From: Brevundimonas sp. UBA4609
Lineage (GTDB): Bacteria > Pseudomonadota > Alphaproteobacteria > Caulobacterales > Caulobacteraceae
Direction: 5' to 3'
DNA: 7,660 nucleotides
Assembly: GCA_002386585.1 (NCBI GenBank)
Contig: DGIZ01000014.1
Coordinates: 1-7,660 of the forward strand
Shown one piece after another: positions 1-6,739 of the stretch (position 1 is its first letter; every line of letters begins with the position of its first letter). Both the position numbers and the translations under genes were made by a program. The notes under the pieces are model-generated. The model was not told the DNA's origin and searched no databases. It worked only from the letters and a program-made list of their open reading frames with translations.

Positions 1-2
1 AG

Positions 3-674
3 GCCGCCCTGGCGGCGTCGGAGGCCCGGCGCGGCGACCGCATCCTGCGCGCGCCCTTCGCCGGCGTTCTGGGCCTGACCTCGGTCACGCCGGGGACGCT
101 GATTTCGCCGGGTTCGGTCATCACCACTCTGGACGACATGAGCGGCGTGCGCGTCGATTTCCCGCTGCCGGAGCGTTATCTAGGGGCCCTGCCGGTCGGC
201 GCGCCGCTCACGGCGACTACGGACGCCTTCCCCGGAGAAGAGGTCAACGGCCGCATCTCCCTGTTGGATACGCGGGTCAATGAACAGACCCGCGCCGTCA
301 TCGCCCGCGCCGAGTTTCCCAACCCCGGCAATCGCATCCGTCCCGGCATGATGATGCGCGTCGCCGTGCACCAGGGCCGTCGCCAGAGCCTGGCCGTGCC
401 CGAGGCGGCCGTTCAGTATGAAGGCCAGGGCGCCTTCGTCTATCGCATTGCGCGCGGCGAGACGGGCGCGACCGCCCAGCGGGTCGAGGTTCAGACGGGC
501 GCCGTCGAAAGCGGCTATGTCGAGATCGTCTCGGGCCTGGCCAACAACGATCGGATCGTCGCTTCGGGTCTGAACCGCATCCAGCCCGGTGCGCCCATCA
601 GCGTCGAGGATGAAAACGCCCAAGGCCGTGCTCAAACGAAGGGCGCCCGCGCGACGCAGGCGGCCCGCCCATGA
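3..674 (+). CDS. RND efflux periplasmic adaptor (membrane fusion protein), 3' part
   Basis: C-terminal 223 residues of a HlyD/AcrA-type membrane fusion protein; the open frame runs in from the window edge, so the signal peptide and the first half are missing. It would bridge the inner-membrane RND pump to an outer-membrane channel in the periplasm. The first visible residues contain the second half of the lipoyl-like barrel-sandwich domain (RAPFAGVLGL, then PGTLISPGSVITTLDD). These are followed by the beta-barrel domain, with the family pattern TRAVIARAEFPNPGNRIRPG around positions 288-347, and by the membrane-proximal domain (LAVPEAAVQYEG onward). The tail is basic and probably disordered. 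The internal ATG at 138 is not a plausible start because conserved lipoyl-domain sequence continues upstream in the same frame. The stop overlaps the start of the next gene as ATGA, so the two are translationally coupled. Substrate cannot be told from the sequence. Confidence 0.93.
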   Translation, partial: AALAASEARRGDRILRAPFAGVLGLTSVTPGTLISPGSVITTLDDMSGVRVDFPLPERYLGALPVGAPLTATTDAFPGEEVNGRISLLDTRVNEQTRAVIARAEFPNPGNRIRPGMMMRVAVHQGRRQSLAVPEAAVQYEGQGAFVYRIARGETGATAQRVEVQTGAVESGYVEIVSGLANNDRIVASGLNRIQPGAPISVEDENAQGRAQTKGARATQAARP

Positions 675-3600
675 TGCTGTCTGATGTTTCGGTCCGGCGC
701 CCCGTCTTCGCGGCGGTGGCGGCGATCGTTCTGTGCGTCATCGGCCTGGCGGCCTTCTTCTTCCTGCCGGTACGCGAATTGCCGGACGTGGACCCGCCGG
801 TCGTCTCGGTCAGCACCAGCTACGCCGGCGCCTCCGCCGAGGTGATCGAGAGCCGGATCACCGAGCCGATCGAGCAGCAGATCGCCGGCATTCAGGGCGT
901 CCAGCGCATCAACTCGACCAGCCGCGACGGCCGGTCCAACGTCAACATCGAGTTCTCGCTGGACCGCAACATCGACGATGCGGCCAATGACGTGCGCGAC
1001 CGCATCTCGCGGGTGCTGGGCCGCCTGCCGGATCAGGCCGATCCGCCGGAAGTGGCCAAGGCTGATTCCGACAGCCAGCCCATCCTCATCATGTTCCTGC
1101 GGTCCACCACCATGGACCGGCTGGAGCTGACCGACTACGCCCGTCGGTATCTGGTCGACCGCTTCGCCACCGTGCCGGGCGTGGCCCAGGTCAACATCTT
1201 CGGCGAGCAACGCTACGCCATGCGGATATGGCTGGACGCCGGCGCCATGGCGGCGCGGGGCCTGACCGTCACGGACGTCGAGAACGCCCTCAACAACCAG
1301 AACGTCGAACTGCCCGCCGGCTCGCTGGAGTCGGCCCAGAAGGACTATACGGTCCGGGTCGCCCGAAACTACGCCGATCCTGCGGACTTCGCCCAACTGC
1401 CGATCGGCACGCGCGGTTCGGCCTCGACGGCCACGGGAGCCCAGGCGTCGGGCACCCTGGGCGCGGCGTCGGCGGCCATGACCAACGGGGTCACCGGCGC
1501 CCTGATCGGCAACGCCGCCTATGTCACCCGGCTGGGCGACATCGCCCGGATCGAGGAGGCGCCCGCCGAGGCGCGTCGCCTGTTCCGCGGCAACGGCATC
1601 GACCAGATCGGCCTGGCCATCACCCGCCAGGCCCAGTCGAACGACCTGCAGATATCCGAAGGCGCGCGCGCCCTGATCGAAGAGGTCCGCCACAGCCTGC
1701 CGCCCGGCACGACGCTGGAAGTCGGCTCGGACAACTCTGTCTTCACCTCTCACGCCATTGATGAGGTGTGGATCACCATCGGCATCTCGATGGCGCTGGT
1801 GGCCCTGGTCAACTTCATCTTCCTGGGCAGCCTGCGGGCGGCGATCATCCCCTCGGTGGTGGCGCCCATCTGCCTGCTGGCGACCTTCATCGTTCTGGCT
1901 CCGCTGGGTTTCTCGCTGAACCTGCTGACACTGTTGGCTCTGGTTCTGGCCATCGGCCTCGTCGTCGATGACGCCATCGTCGTCGTCGAGAACATCCAGC
2001 GCCGTCTGGACCACGGAGAGCCGCCGCTGGTGGCGGCCGAGCGTGGGGCGCGCCAGGTCTTCTTCGCCGTTGTGGCCACGACCATCGTCCTGCTGTCGGT
2101 GTTCGCGCCCCTGCTGTTCCTGCCGGGCTACGTCGGCCGTCTGTTCGTCGAACTGGCGGCGGCCATTGCGGCGGCCGTGGCCTTCTCCGCCTTCCTGGCG
2201 CTGAGCCTGTCGCCCATGCTGGCGTCCAAGATCCTGAAGCCGGCCCAGACCGGCGGCTGGCTGGCCCGTCGCGTCGATGCGGCCATGGAGACGCTGAAGC
2301 GGTCCTACGCCGCATCGCTGGACGCCCTGCTGGGACGGCGCATCGCCATTGTCGGCGTCGGCGCCCTGATCGTGCTGGTGGCGGCCGGGGCCGGGGGGAT
2401 CTTCCTGCACCTGCCCAATGAACTGGTGCCGAGCGAGGACCGGGGCCGTGTCGGCATCCGGGTCAGCGGGCCTGAGGGCACGGGCTTCGACTACACGCGT
2501 CAGATCATGTTGGGCCTGGAGCCGATCCTGGCGGAGTACCGCGAAAACGGCGAGGTCGATTCCTTCCTGATCTCGGCGCCGGGTTTCGGCGGCGGCAGCT
2601 TCAACTCGGGCAACGCCAGCCTGACCCTGGTCGACTGGTCCAAGCGCGAACGCTCGGCCGATCAGATCGCCCAGGAGATCAACGTCAAGCTGCGCAATCA
2701 GACCGGCGCCCAGGTCAACGCCTCGACGCCCGGCGCCTTCCAGCGCGGAGGCGGCAACTCCAACTCGATCGACATGATCGTCACGGGGTCGGAGTACGCC
2801 GCCATCTACAACTGGCTGCAGCCGATCCTGGCGGCGGCGCAGGAAAATCCTGGCTTCTCGCGTCCGCGCCTGAACTATGAACCGAACGCCCCGCGCCTGC
2901 TGGTCGACGTCGATCCGCAGAAGGCGGCGGCTCTGGGCGTCTCGACCCAACAGATCGGTCGTACGCTGGAGACCATGTTCGGCTCGCGCCGCGCCACGAC
3001 CTACATCAAGGGCGGCCAGGAGTATGACGTCATCCTGCAGACCGAACGCGACAACCGGCGCGAGGTCACCGACCTGGAGGCGCTCTATGTCTCGACCGGC
3101 ACGGCCCAACTGGTGCCGCTGTCGGCGGTGGTCACGACCAAGACCTCGGGCGACACGCCCGACCGTCGCCGTCTGGATCGCCAGCGGGCCATCACCCTTC
3201 AGGCCGACCTGAACCCCGGCACCACCATCGACGACGCCGTTCAGTTCCTGATGGCCGAGGTCGCCAAACAGCCCCAGGGCGTGACCAATATCCGCTGGGG
3301 CGGCGCCGCTCGCGACCAGCAGGAGGCGGGCAGCGCCGTGGGCTGGGCCTTCGCCCTGGCCCTGCTGCTGGTCTTCCTGGTGCTGGCGGCGCAGTTCGAG
3401 AGCTGGATCACCCCGGCGGTCATCATGCTGACCGTGCCTCTGGCGGCGGCGGGCGGGCTGTTCGGCCTGCTGATGGCGGGCTCCAGCCTGAACATCTACA
3501 GCCAGATCGGCCTGATCATCCTGATCGGGGTTGCGGCCAAGAACGGCATTCTGATCGTGGAGTTCGCCAACCAGCTGCGCGACCAGGGGCGGACCATCCG

Positions 3601-3910
3601 CGAGGCCATCATCGAGTCCTCGTCGCTGCGTCTGCGCCCGATCATCATGACCTCGATCGCCACCGCCTTCGGCGCCCTGCCGCTGGTGCTGTGGCAAGGC
3701 GCGGGCGCGGGCAGCCGTCAGACCATCGGCGTGGTGATCTTCACCGGCGCCATGTTCGCGACTGTGCTGACCCTGTTCGTGGTGCCGGTGATCTACGGCG
3801 TGCTGGCGCGCTTCACCAAGTCGCCCGAATACACCGCCCGCAAGATCGAGGAGTGGGAAGCCCAGGAGAAACGCGACGGCCTGGAGCCGGATATGAGCCC
3901 GGCGGAGTAG
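671..3910 (+). CDS. RND multidrug efflux transporter, HAE-1/AcrB-type permease
   Basis: A complete 1079-residue inner-membrane proton-driven drug exporter, close to the usual 1030-1060 of the family. It has a cytoplasmic start and TM1 at about residues 11-31. A large periplasmic loop follows, then TM2-TM6 (about 365-516), TM7 (about 556-577), the second periplasmic loop and TM8-TM12 (about 889-1045). The proton-relay residues are present: D433-D434 in TM4 (GLVVDDAIVVVEN) and K957 in TM10 (GVAAKNGILIVEF), matching D407, D408 and K940 of AcrB. The N-terminal motif SVRRPVFA and the RELPDVDPP segment are typical of the family. Starts at 671 and 674 are both possible (MMLSDVS or MLSDVS); no strong ribosome site is seen, which fits coupling to the upstream adaptor. 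An Ala/Ser/Thr/Gly-rich insertion at about residues 247-283 is discussed in the findings. The acidic C-terminal tail is about 30 residues. No outer-membrane factor gene follows, since the next gene is convergent. Drug specificity is not predictable here. Confidence 0.97.
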   Translation: MMLSDVSVRRPVFAAVAAIVLCVIGLAAFFFLPVRELPDVDPPVVSVSTSYAGASAEVIESRITEPIEQQIAGIQGVQRINSTSRDGRSNVNIEFSLDRNIDDAANDVRDRISRVLGRLPDQADPPEVAKADSDSQPILIMFLRSTTMDRLELTDYARRYLVDRFATVPGVAQVNIFGEQRYAMRIWLDAGAMAARGLTVTDVENALNNQNVELPAGSLESAQKDYTVRVARNYADPADFAQLPIGTRGSASTATGAQASGTLGAASAAMTNGVTGALIGNAAYVTRLGDIARIEEAPAEARRLFRGNGIDQIGLAITRQAQSNDLQISEGARALIEEVRHSLPPGTTLEVGSDNSVFTSHAIDEVWITIGISMALVALVNFIFLGSLRAAIIPSVVAPICLLATFIVLAPLGFSLNLLTLLALVLAIGLVVDDAIVVVENIQRRLDHGEPPLVAAERGARQVFFAVVATTIVLLSVFAPLLFLPGYVGRLFVELAAAIAAAVAFSAFLALSLSPMLASKILKPAQTGGWLARRVDAAMETLKRSYAASLDALLGRRIAIVGVGALIVLVAAGAGGIFLHLPNELVPSEDRGRVGIRVSGPEGTGFDYTRQIMLGLEPILAEYRENGEVDSFLISAPGFGGGSFNSGNASLTLVDWSKRERSADQIAQEINVKLRNQTGAQVNASTPGAFQRGGGNSNSIDMIVTGSEYAAIYNWLQPILAAAQENPGFSRPRLNYEPNAPRLLVDVDPQKAAALGVSTQQIGRTLETMFGSRRATTYIKGGQEYDVILQTERDNRREVTDLEALYVSTGTAQLVPLSAVVTTKTSGDTPDRRRLDRQRAITLQADLNPGTTIDDAVQFLMAEVAKQPQGVTNIRWGGAARDQQEAGSAVGWAFALALLLVFLVLAAQFESWITPAVIMLTVPLAAAGGLFGLLMAGSSLNIYSQIGLIILIGVAAKNGILIVEFANQLRDQGRTIREAIIESSSLRLRPIIMTSIATAFGALPLVLWQGAGAGSRQTIGVVIFTGAMFATVLTLFVVPVIYGVLARFTKSPEYTARKIEEWEAQEKRDGLEPDMSPAE

Positions 3911-3921
3911 TGAAATGGCTT

Positions 3922-4069
3922 CCTTCTCCCCTTGTGGGAGAAGGTGGCTGCCGAAGGCAGACGGATGAGGGGTCTTGCGACCTCAGATGAAAGGGCGCGC
4001 GTCAGACGTCCCGCAACCCCTCATCCGACCTCGCTGCGCTCGGCCACCTTCTCCCACAAGGGGAGAAGG
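3922..4069. repeat. Composite inverted repeat (REP-like intergenic element)
   Basis: Two 58-base arms (3922-3979 and 4012-4069) in opposite orientation around a 32-base centre. The outer 27 bases of the arms are identical when one is reverse-complemented, and the GGATGAGGGGT segment near the inner end is also shared; the middle differs. Each arm has its own hairpin of CCTTCTCCC with GGGAGAAGG (3922-3944 and 4047-4069). Similar dispersed intergenic repeats are familiar to me from alphaproteobacterial genomes, including Caulobacter relatives. The element fills nearly the whole space between two convergent genes: it starts 12 bases after the RND stop and ends 8 bases before the cytochrome stop. 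It may therefore work as a two-way transcription terminator or 3' mRNA stabiliser; no clear U-tract is present. Confidence 0.9.
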
Positions 4070-4077
4070 GCGGGAGG

Positions 4078-4599
4078 TTACTCTGGCTTGAACCCCGTCT
4101 CGACCTTCAGGAAGGCGATGACGTCGCGGCGGTCCGTGGCGTCGGGCAGGCCGGCGAAGCTCATCTTGTTGCCGGGCAGGAAGGTGCGCGGGTTCTGCAG
4201 CCAGTGATCCAAGGTTTCGGCGTCCCAGGCGAAGTCCGCCGTCCGCATGGCGTGGGAATAGCTGTATTTCTCCCGCGCTCCGGCCTTGCTGCCGAAGACG
4301 CCATAGAGGTTCGGCCCCGTCATGTTCGGCCCGCCGGGCGTGATCGTGTGGCATGAGCGGCAGCGAGCGAAGGCGCGTCGGCCGTTCTCAAGGTCGCCAT
4401 CATTATAGGGGGCGGGCAGGGCGGCCAGCATGGCGAGCTTCTCGGCCTCGGTGGGCGCCGGGGCCTTGGGCGCTTCGGGCGCGCTGTCGGCTGCGGGACT
4501 GGCGCTCTGGCCGCAGGCGGCCAAGCCAAGCGCGCCGGCCATCACGATAGCCGGGCCGGCGGCGCGGCGGATCGAGGGGAAGGACGAAAGACGGGACAT
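4078..4599 (-). CDS. Class I cytochrome c, predicted membrane-anchored lipoprotein
   Basis: A 173-residue protein. The N-terminus is a lipoprotein signal (basic SIRRAAG, a hydrophobic stretch, then lipobox LAAC with C29), so it should be exported and lipid-anchored facing the periplasm. A Pro/Ala/Glu-rich linker spans about 31-65. The cytochrome domain follows: one c-type haem site C80-R-S-C83-H84, the NLYGVFGSKAG segment after it, and M146 in LPGNKMSFAG as the likely sixth iron ligand. The C-terminal helix (RRDVIAFLKV) is typical of class I, c2/c550-like cytochromes. Its job would be one-electron transfer between respiratory partners; which partners cannot be read here. The frame is open up to 4668, but 4599 is the better start because AAGGAG lies 6 bases upstream and the signal peptide begins directly there. 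A promoter-like site lies at 4625-4652. Confidence 0.93.
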   Translation of the reverse strand: MSRLSSFPSIRRAAGPAIVMAGALGLAACGQSASPAADSAPEAPKAPAPTEAEKLAMLAALPAPYNDGDLENGRRAFARCRSCHTITPGGPNMTGPNLYGVFGSKAGAREKYSYSHAMRTADFAWDAETLDHWLQNPRTFLPGNKMSFAGLPDATDRRDVIAFLKVETGFKPE

Positions 4600-4605
4600 G
4601 ACGCA

Positions 4606-4611
4606 CTCCTT
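4606..4611 (-). promoter_or_regulatory. Ribosome binding site of the cytochrome c gene
   Basis: AAGGAG on the minus strand, 6 bases before the ATG at 4599. It decides the start in favour of 4599 over an in-frame ATG at 4668, which would add 23 residues ahead of the lipoprotein signal. Confidence 0.8.
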
Positions 4612-4624
4612 GGCCGAGGGGCAT

Positions 4625-4652
4625 GCTTTAGCCCATGGGGGCGTCGCCGCAA
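4625..4652 (-). promoter_or_regulatory. Predicted housekeeping promoter of the cytochrome c gene
   Basis: On the minus strand TTGCGGC (4646-4652), 13 bases, then GCTAAAGC (4625-4632). This fits the Caulobacter sigma-73 consensus TTGACGS, N10-14, GCTANAWC at 5 of 7 and 7 of 8 positions. It ends 25 bases upstream of the start codon, leaving a short leader that contains the ribosome site. A 15-base palindrome abuts the -35 on its upstream side. Confidence 0.6.
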
Positions 4653-4667
4653 TGGACAGCTTGTCCA
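4653..4667. promoter_or_regulatory. 15-base palindrome, possible operator
   Basis: TGGACA, three bases, TGTCCA: perfect 6-base arms. It lies directly against the predicted -35 of the cytochrome c promoter and 17 bases beyond the stop of the TetR-type gene. The position suits an operator for a dimeric regulator, possibly that TetR protein. It has no U-tract, so a terminator role for the TetR transcript is less likely. Function is inferred from symmetry and position only. Confidence 0.4.
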
Positions 4668-4684
4668 AGCGCAGGCGGGCGGCC

Positions 4685-5311
4685 TCAGCGGCCGGTGGTG
4701 AGCTTCACCACGATATGGGCGGTGGTGTCGATGATGGCCTCGGGCGTGTCGGCGCGTCGCATCAGTTCGAAGCCGGCGGCCACGGATTCCACCAGGTTCG
4801 CCGTTTCATAGGACGCCAGGCGGGGATTGAGGCCCTCGGGGTGCAGGCCGCTGGCGTGGGCCTGAGCGATGCGGCGTTCCAGCGCCAGGTGTAGGCGGCG
4901 CAGGCGGCGGATGCGGCTCTCTGCGAAGGCGGGTTCGCCCATGTCGGCCAGCATGTGCTCGATCCGCAGCACCGGCCCGTGGTCGCTCCACAGACCCAGC
5001 ACCTCCAGCACATAGGCGCGCGCCGATTCGAAGGCGCGTTCGCCCGACCAGTCGGCGTGGATATGGGCGCCCAGTCGCTGGAAGTCCTCCCCGGCCTCCT
5101 CGCACAGCAGCAGCAGGCCTTCCTCGACCGAGGCGAAGTAGGTGTAGAAGGTCGGCGCCGAAACCCCGGCCGTCATCGCCACGTCCGCCGGGCGGATTTC
5201 GCCCAGATGCTTGGTGTTCAGCAGGGCGCGCAGGGCGTCCAGCAGAGCGCGGCGGGTGCGGGCGCCCCGCGTTCGGATCCTGTGACCCAGCTTGTTGGTC
5301 GTCTCGGACAT
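4685..5311 (-). CDS. TetR/AcrR-family transcriptional regulator
   Basis: A 208-residue protein, the usual TetR size. The N-terminal DNA-binding domain covers about residues 15-65. An initial helix (RTRRALLDALRALL) is followed by a helix-turn-helix at about 38-60 with the family signature (IRPADVAMTAGVSAPTFYTYF), then the link helix SVEEGLLLL. The remaining 140 residues are helical and form the variable ligand and dimer domain; its ligand cannot be inferred. The frame is open upstream to 5749, but that stretch runs through the tRNA gene, so the ATG at 5311 is the sensible start. The start has no recognisable Shine-Dalgarno sequence; the 20 bases before it are all that separate it from the tRNA end. 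Candidate targets are the palindrome at 4653-4667 and genes elsewhere; there is no direct evidence for either. Confidence 0.92.
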   Translation of the reverse strand: MSETTNKLGHRIRTRGARTRRALLDALRALLNTKHLGEIRPADVAMTAGVSAPTFYTYFASVEEGLLLLCEEAGEDFQRLGAHIHADWSGERAFESARAYVLEVLGLWSDHGPVLRIEHMLADMGEPAFAESRIRRLRRLHLALERRIAQAHASGLHPEGLNPRLASYETANLVESVAAGFELMRRADTPEAIIDTTAHIVVKLTTGR

Positions 5312-5331
5312 GAAGGAGGCGGCCGCGAGAG

Positions 5332-5407
5332 TGGTGCCGGTTGCAGGAATCGAACCCGCGACCTTCGGTTTACAAAACCGCTGCTCTACCAGCTGAGCTA
5401 AACCGGC
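5332..5407 (-). tRNA. tRNA-Thr (anticodon UGU)
   Basis: A 76-base cloverleaf on the minus strand. Acceptor stem GCCGGTT pairs with AACCGGC, followed by A and an encoded CCA. The D arm is GCTC-AGCTGGTA-GAGC. The anticodon arm is GCGGT, loop TTTGTAA, ACCGA with a G-A mismatch at the outermost pair (27-43). The T arm is GCGGG-TTCGATT-CCTGC. The loop gives anticodon UGU, which reads threonine ACA and, by wobble, ACG. The gene lies just upstream of the TetR-type gene on the same strand. Confidence 0.96.
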
Positions 5408-5416
5408 GTGGCCCGC

Positions 5417-5445
5417 CTTATGCTGGCGGAATCTGTTTGACGCAA
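5417..5445 (-). promoter_or_regulatory. Predicted promoter of the tRNA-Thr gene
   Basis: On the minus strand TTGCGT (5440-5445), 17 bases, CATAAG (5417-5422), ending 9 bases before the first base of the tRNA. Spacing and distance suit a stable-RNA promoter. The region also lies within 14 bases of the start of the divergent DUF486 gene, so expression of the two may interfere. Confidence 0.6.
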
Positions 5446-5458
5446 GCACACTGATCGA

Positions 5459-5809
5459 ATGCCGTCGCTGCCTTATCTCGCGCCCATCGTCATGCTGGCG
5501 CTGTCCAACGTCTTCATGACCTTCGCCTGGTACGGCCACCTGAAATTCGGGGCCAAGCCGCTGTGGATCGTGGTCCTGATCAGCTGGGGCGTCGCCTTCT
5601 TCGAATACTGGCTGGCCGTGCCCGCAAACCGCATCGGCCATCAGGTCTATTCGGCGGCCGAGTTGAAGACCATGCAGGAGGTGATCACGCTGCTGGTCTT
5701 CGCCGTGTTCTCGGTCGCCTGGCTGGGCGAGAAGCTGACGGTGAACCACCTGATCGGCTTCGCCCTGATCGCCGGCGGCGCCTTCTTCATCTTCAAGGGG
5801 CCGCTGTAG
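5459..5809 (+). CDS. DUF486 / DMT-family small membrane protein
   Basis: 116 residues with four predicted membrane helices (about 4-23, 34-54, 71-89, 95-113). It matches the DUF486 (DMT-like) family through the motifs FMTFAWYGHLK (19-29), FEYWLAVPANRIG (48-60) and LKTMQEVITLLVF (69-81). The four-helix size resembles small multidrug resistance proteins, which work as dimers, but the transport role of DUF486 is not established as far as I know. The start at 5459 keeps helix 1 whole. No Shine-Dalgarno sequence and no good promoter are seen in the 51 bases after the tRNA gene, so a leaderless transcript is possible. The gene converges on the HIT gene with 4 bases between the stop codons. Confidence 0.92.
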   Translation: MPSLPYLAPIVMLALSNVFMTFAWYGHLKFGAKPLWIVVLISWGVAFFEYWLAVPANRIGHQVYSAAELKTMQEVITLLVFAVFSVAWLGEKLTVNHLIGFALIAGGAFFIFKGPL

Positions 5810-5813
5810 GCCG

Positions 5814-6251
5814 TCAGTCCAGCTCGGCTGCGATCCGCTGCGCCAGGACTTTCAGTTGTTCGGCGTCGGCCATGGGGGCGTGGCCGTGGCCCTTCATCGG
5901 GCGGTCGGCCCAGCGCGGCACGATGTGGAAATGCAGGTGGAAGACCGTCTGGCCGCCTGCATCGCCGTTGAACTGCATCAGGCTGAGGCCCTCGGGCTTC
6001 AGCGCCTTCTCGACCGCGCGGGCGGTGCGCTGGACGGCGGCGGTCAGCCTGGCCAGGGCCTCGGGCTCGATCTCCAGGATGTTGCGAGCGGTCGAGGTCT
6101 TGGACACGACCAGGACGTGACCCTCCGACTGGGGAAACACGTCCATGAAGGCCAGGACGTCGTCGTCCTCCCACACCTTCACGCTGGGCATGTCGCCACG
6201 CAGAATCTTGGCGAAGATGTTGTCCGGGTCGTAGGCGCCGTGAAGGCTCAT
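5814..6251 (-). CDS. HIT-family hydrolase (HinT-like)
   Basis: 145 residues, a single histidine-triad domain. It starts with the family pattern DPDNIFAKILRGDMPSVKV (8-26), has GHVLVVSK (44-51), and ends in the active-site triad H105-L-H107-F-H109 with IVPRW after it; H107 is the expected nucleophile. The FNGDAGGQ loop (94-101) is also typical. Enzymes of this branch hydrolyse nucleoside phosphoramidates or related nucleotidyl bonds in the cytoplasm; the exact substrate is unknown. AAGGAG at 6258-6263, 6 bases upstream, supports the start at 6251. It is transcribed away from the PF04020-type gene across a 113-base gap. Confidence 0.95.
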   Translation of the reverse strand: MSLHGAYDPDNIFAKILRGDMPSVKVWEDDDVLAFMDVFPQSEGHVLVVSKTSTARNILEIEPEALARLTAAVQRTARAVEKALKPEGLSLMQFNGDAGGQTVFHLHFHIVPRWADRPMKGHGHAPMADAEQLKVLAQRIAAELD

Positions 6252-6257
6252 GGGGGT

Positions 6258-6263
6258 CTCCTT
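6258..6263 (-). promoter_or_regulatory. Ribosome binding site of the HIT gene
   Basis: AAGGAG on the minus strand with a 6-base spacer to the ATG at 6251. The remaining intergenic space (6264-6354) has no promoter on either strand that I would defend. Confidence 0.75.
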
Positions 6264-6354
6264 CGGGGTAGGGCGGCTAGCCTAGCAGGCGATCTCGCCC
6301 GGCGCACGGAGCGGAACGCCGCCCCATGCGCTTATATGGTCAAGGTTCTGCACA

Positions 6355-6360
6355 CGGAGG
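6355..6360 (+). promoter_or_regulatory. Ribosome binding site of the PF04020-type gene
   Basis: CGGAGG, 4 bases before the ATG at 6365. It decides this start over the in-frame ATG at 6326, which has no such site and would add 13 polar residues. Confidence 0.7.
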
Positions 6361-6364
6361 CGTC

Positions 6365-6724
6365 ATGCTGGGTTTCATCGTTCAGGCCGTGGTCACGGCG
6401 ATCGGCCTTTGGGCCTCGGCCAAACTGGTGCCGGGGGTGGAGTTCACCTCGACCGGCTCGCTGATCGCGGCGGCGGTCATCCTGGGCGTGGTCAACGCCT
6501 TCGTGCGGCCGCTGATGGTGATCCTGACGCTGCCGCTGACCATCGTCACCTTCGGCCTGTTCCTGCTGGTGGTGAACGCCGCCATGATCGGGCTGACGGC
6601 CATGTTCCTGGGCGGCTTCGTCGTCGACGGCCTGTGGGCCGGGATCGGCGCGGCCATCGTCACCGGCGTCGTCAGCTGGATCGCCGGCGCCCTGTTCGGG
6701 GGCGTGGACGAGCGGGGTCAATAA
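6365..6724 (+). CDS. PF04020-type membrane protein ('phage holin family')
   Basis: 119 residues with four predicted membrane helices (about 3-20, 31-48, 54-78, 90-112) and a short charged C-terminus. The core NAFVRPLMVILTLPLTIVTF (44-63), then GLFLLVVNAAMI, is the hallmark of the PF04020 family, widespread in bacterial chromosomes. Databases often name it 'phage holin family protein', but no phage gene is near, and its function is unknown. The frame is open from an ATG at 6326, but 6365 is chosen: CGGAGG lies 4 bases upstream and the helix begins immediately after. The stop lies just before the AT-rich control region of the next gene. No terminator hairpin is seen, so read-through into the DUF2239 gene is possible. 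Confidence 0.92.
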   Translation: MLGFIVQAVVTAIGLWASAKLVPGVEFTSTGSLIAAAVILGVVNAFVRPLMVILTLPLTIVTFGLFLLVVNAAMIGLTAMFLGGFVVDGLWAGIGAAIVTGVVSWIAGALFGGVDERGQ

Positions 6725-6738
6725 ATTATCCGGGTAAT
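6725..6738. promoter_or_regulatory. Operator-like site 1
   Basis: ATTATCCGGGTAAT, symmetric at 6 of 7 base pairs. It shares the 11-base core ATCCGGGTAAT with site 2, 28 bases downstream, and ends one base before the predicted -35. Likely a binding site for a dimeric regulator; the regulator is not known. Confidence 0.6.
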
Positions 6739-6739
6739 A

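Noticed and set aside
632..3697. A 1021-residue open frame antisense to the RND gene
   Set aside because: Its product is a low-complexity mix rich in Arg, Gln, Asp, Gly and Ala with no recognisable domain. It mirrors the codon structure of the real gene on the other strand, a common effect in GC-rich DNA.
3932..4354. Open frames across the inverted repeat on both strands (3932-4207 +, 3983-4354 -)
   Set aside because: They consist of repeat sequence plus shadow frames of the cytochrome c gene, with no conserved domain.
5437..5443. TTGACGC as the -35 of the DUF486 gene
   Set aside because: The match is perfect, but no -10-like sequence follows at 10-14 or 17 bases before the start codon. The position also overlaps the -35 of the divergent tRNA promoter.
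5312..5749. Upstream extension of the TetR frame to an ATG at 5749
   Set aside because: The extension runs through the tRNA gene and antisense to the DUF486 gene, and the extra residues have no regulator-like sequence.
6331..6343. TTATAT on the plus strand and TTGACC on the minus strand as promoters of the PF04020-type or HIT gene
   Set aside because: Neither has a partner element at a sensible distance.
6365..6724. Prophage remnant suggested by the 'phage holin family' name
   Set aside because: No other phage-type gene is in the window, and PF04020 proteins are common chromosomal membrane proteins.
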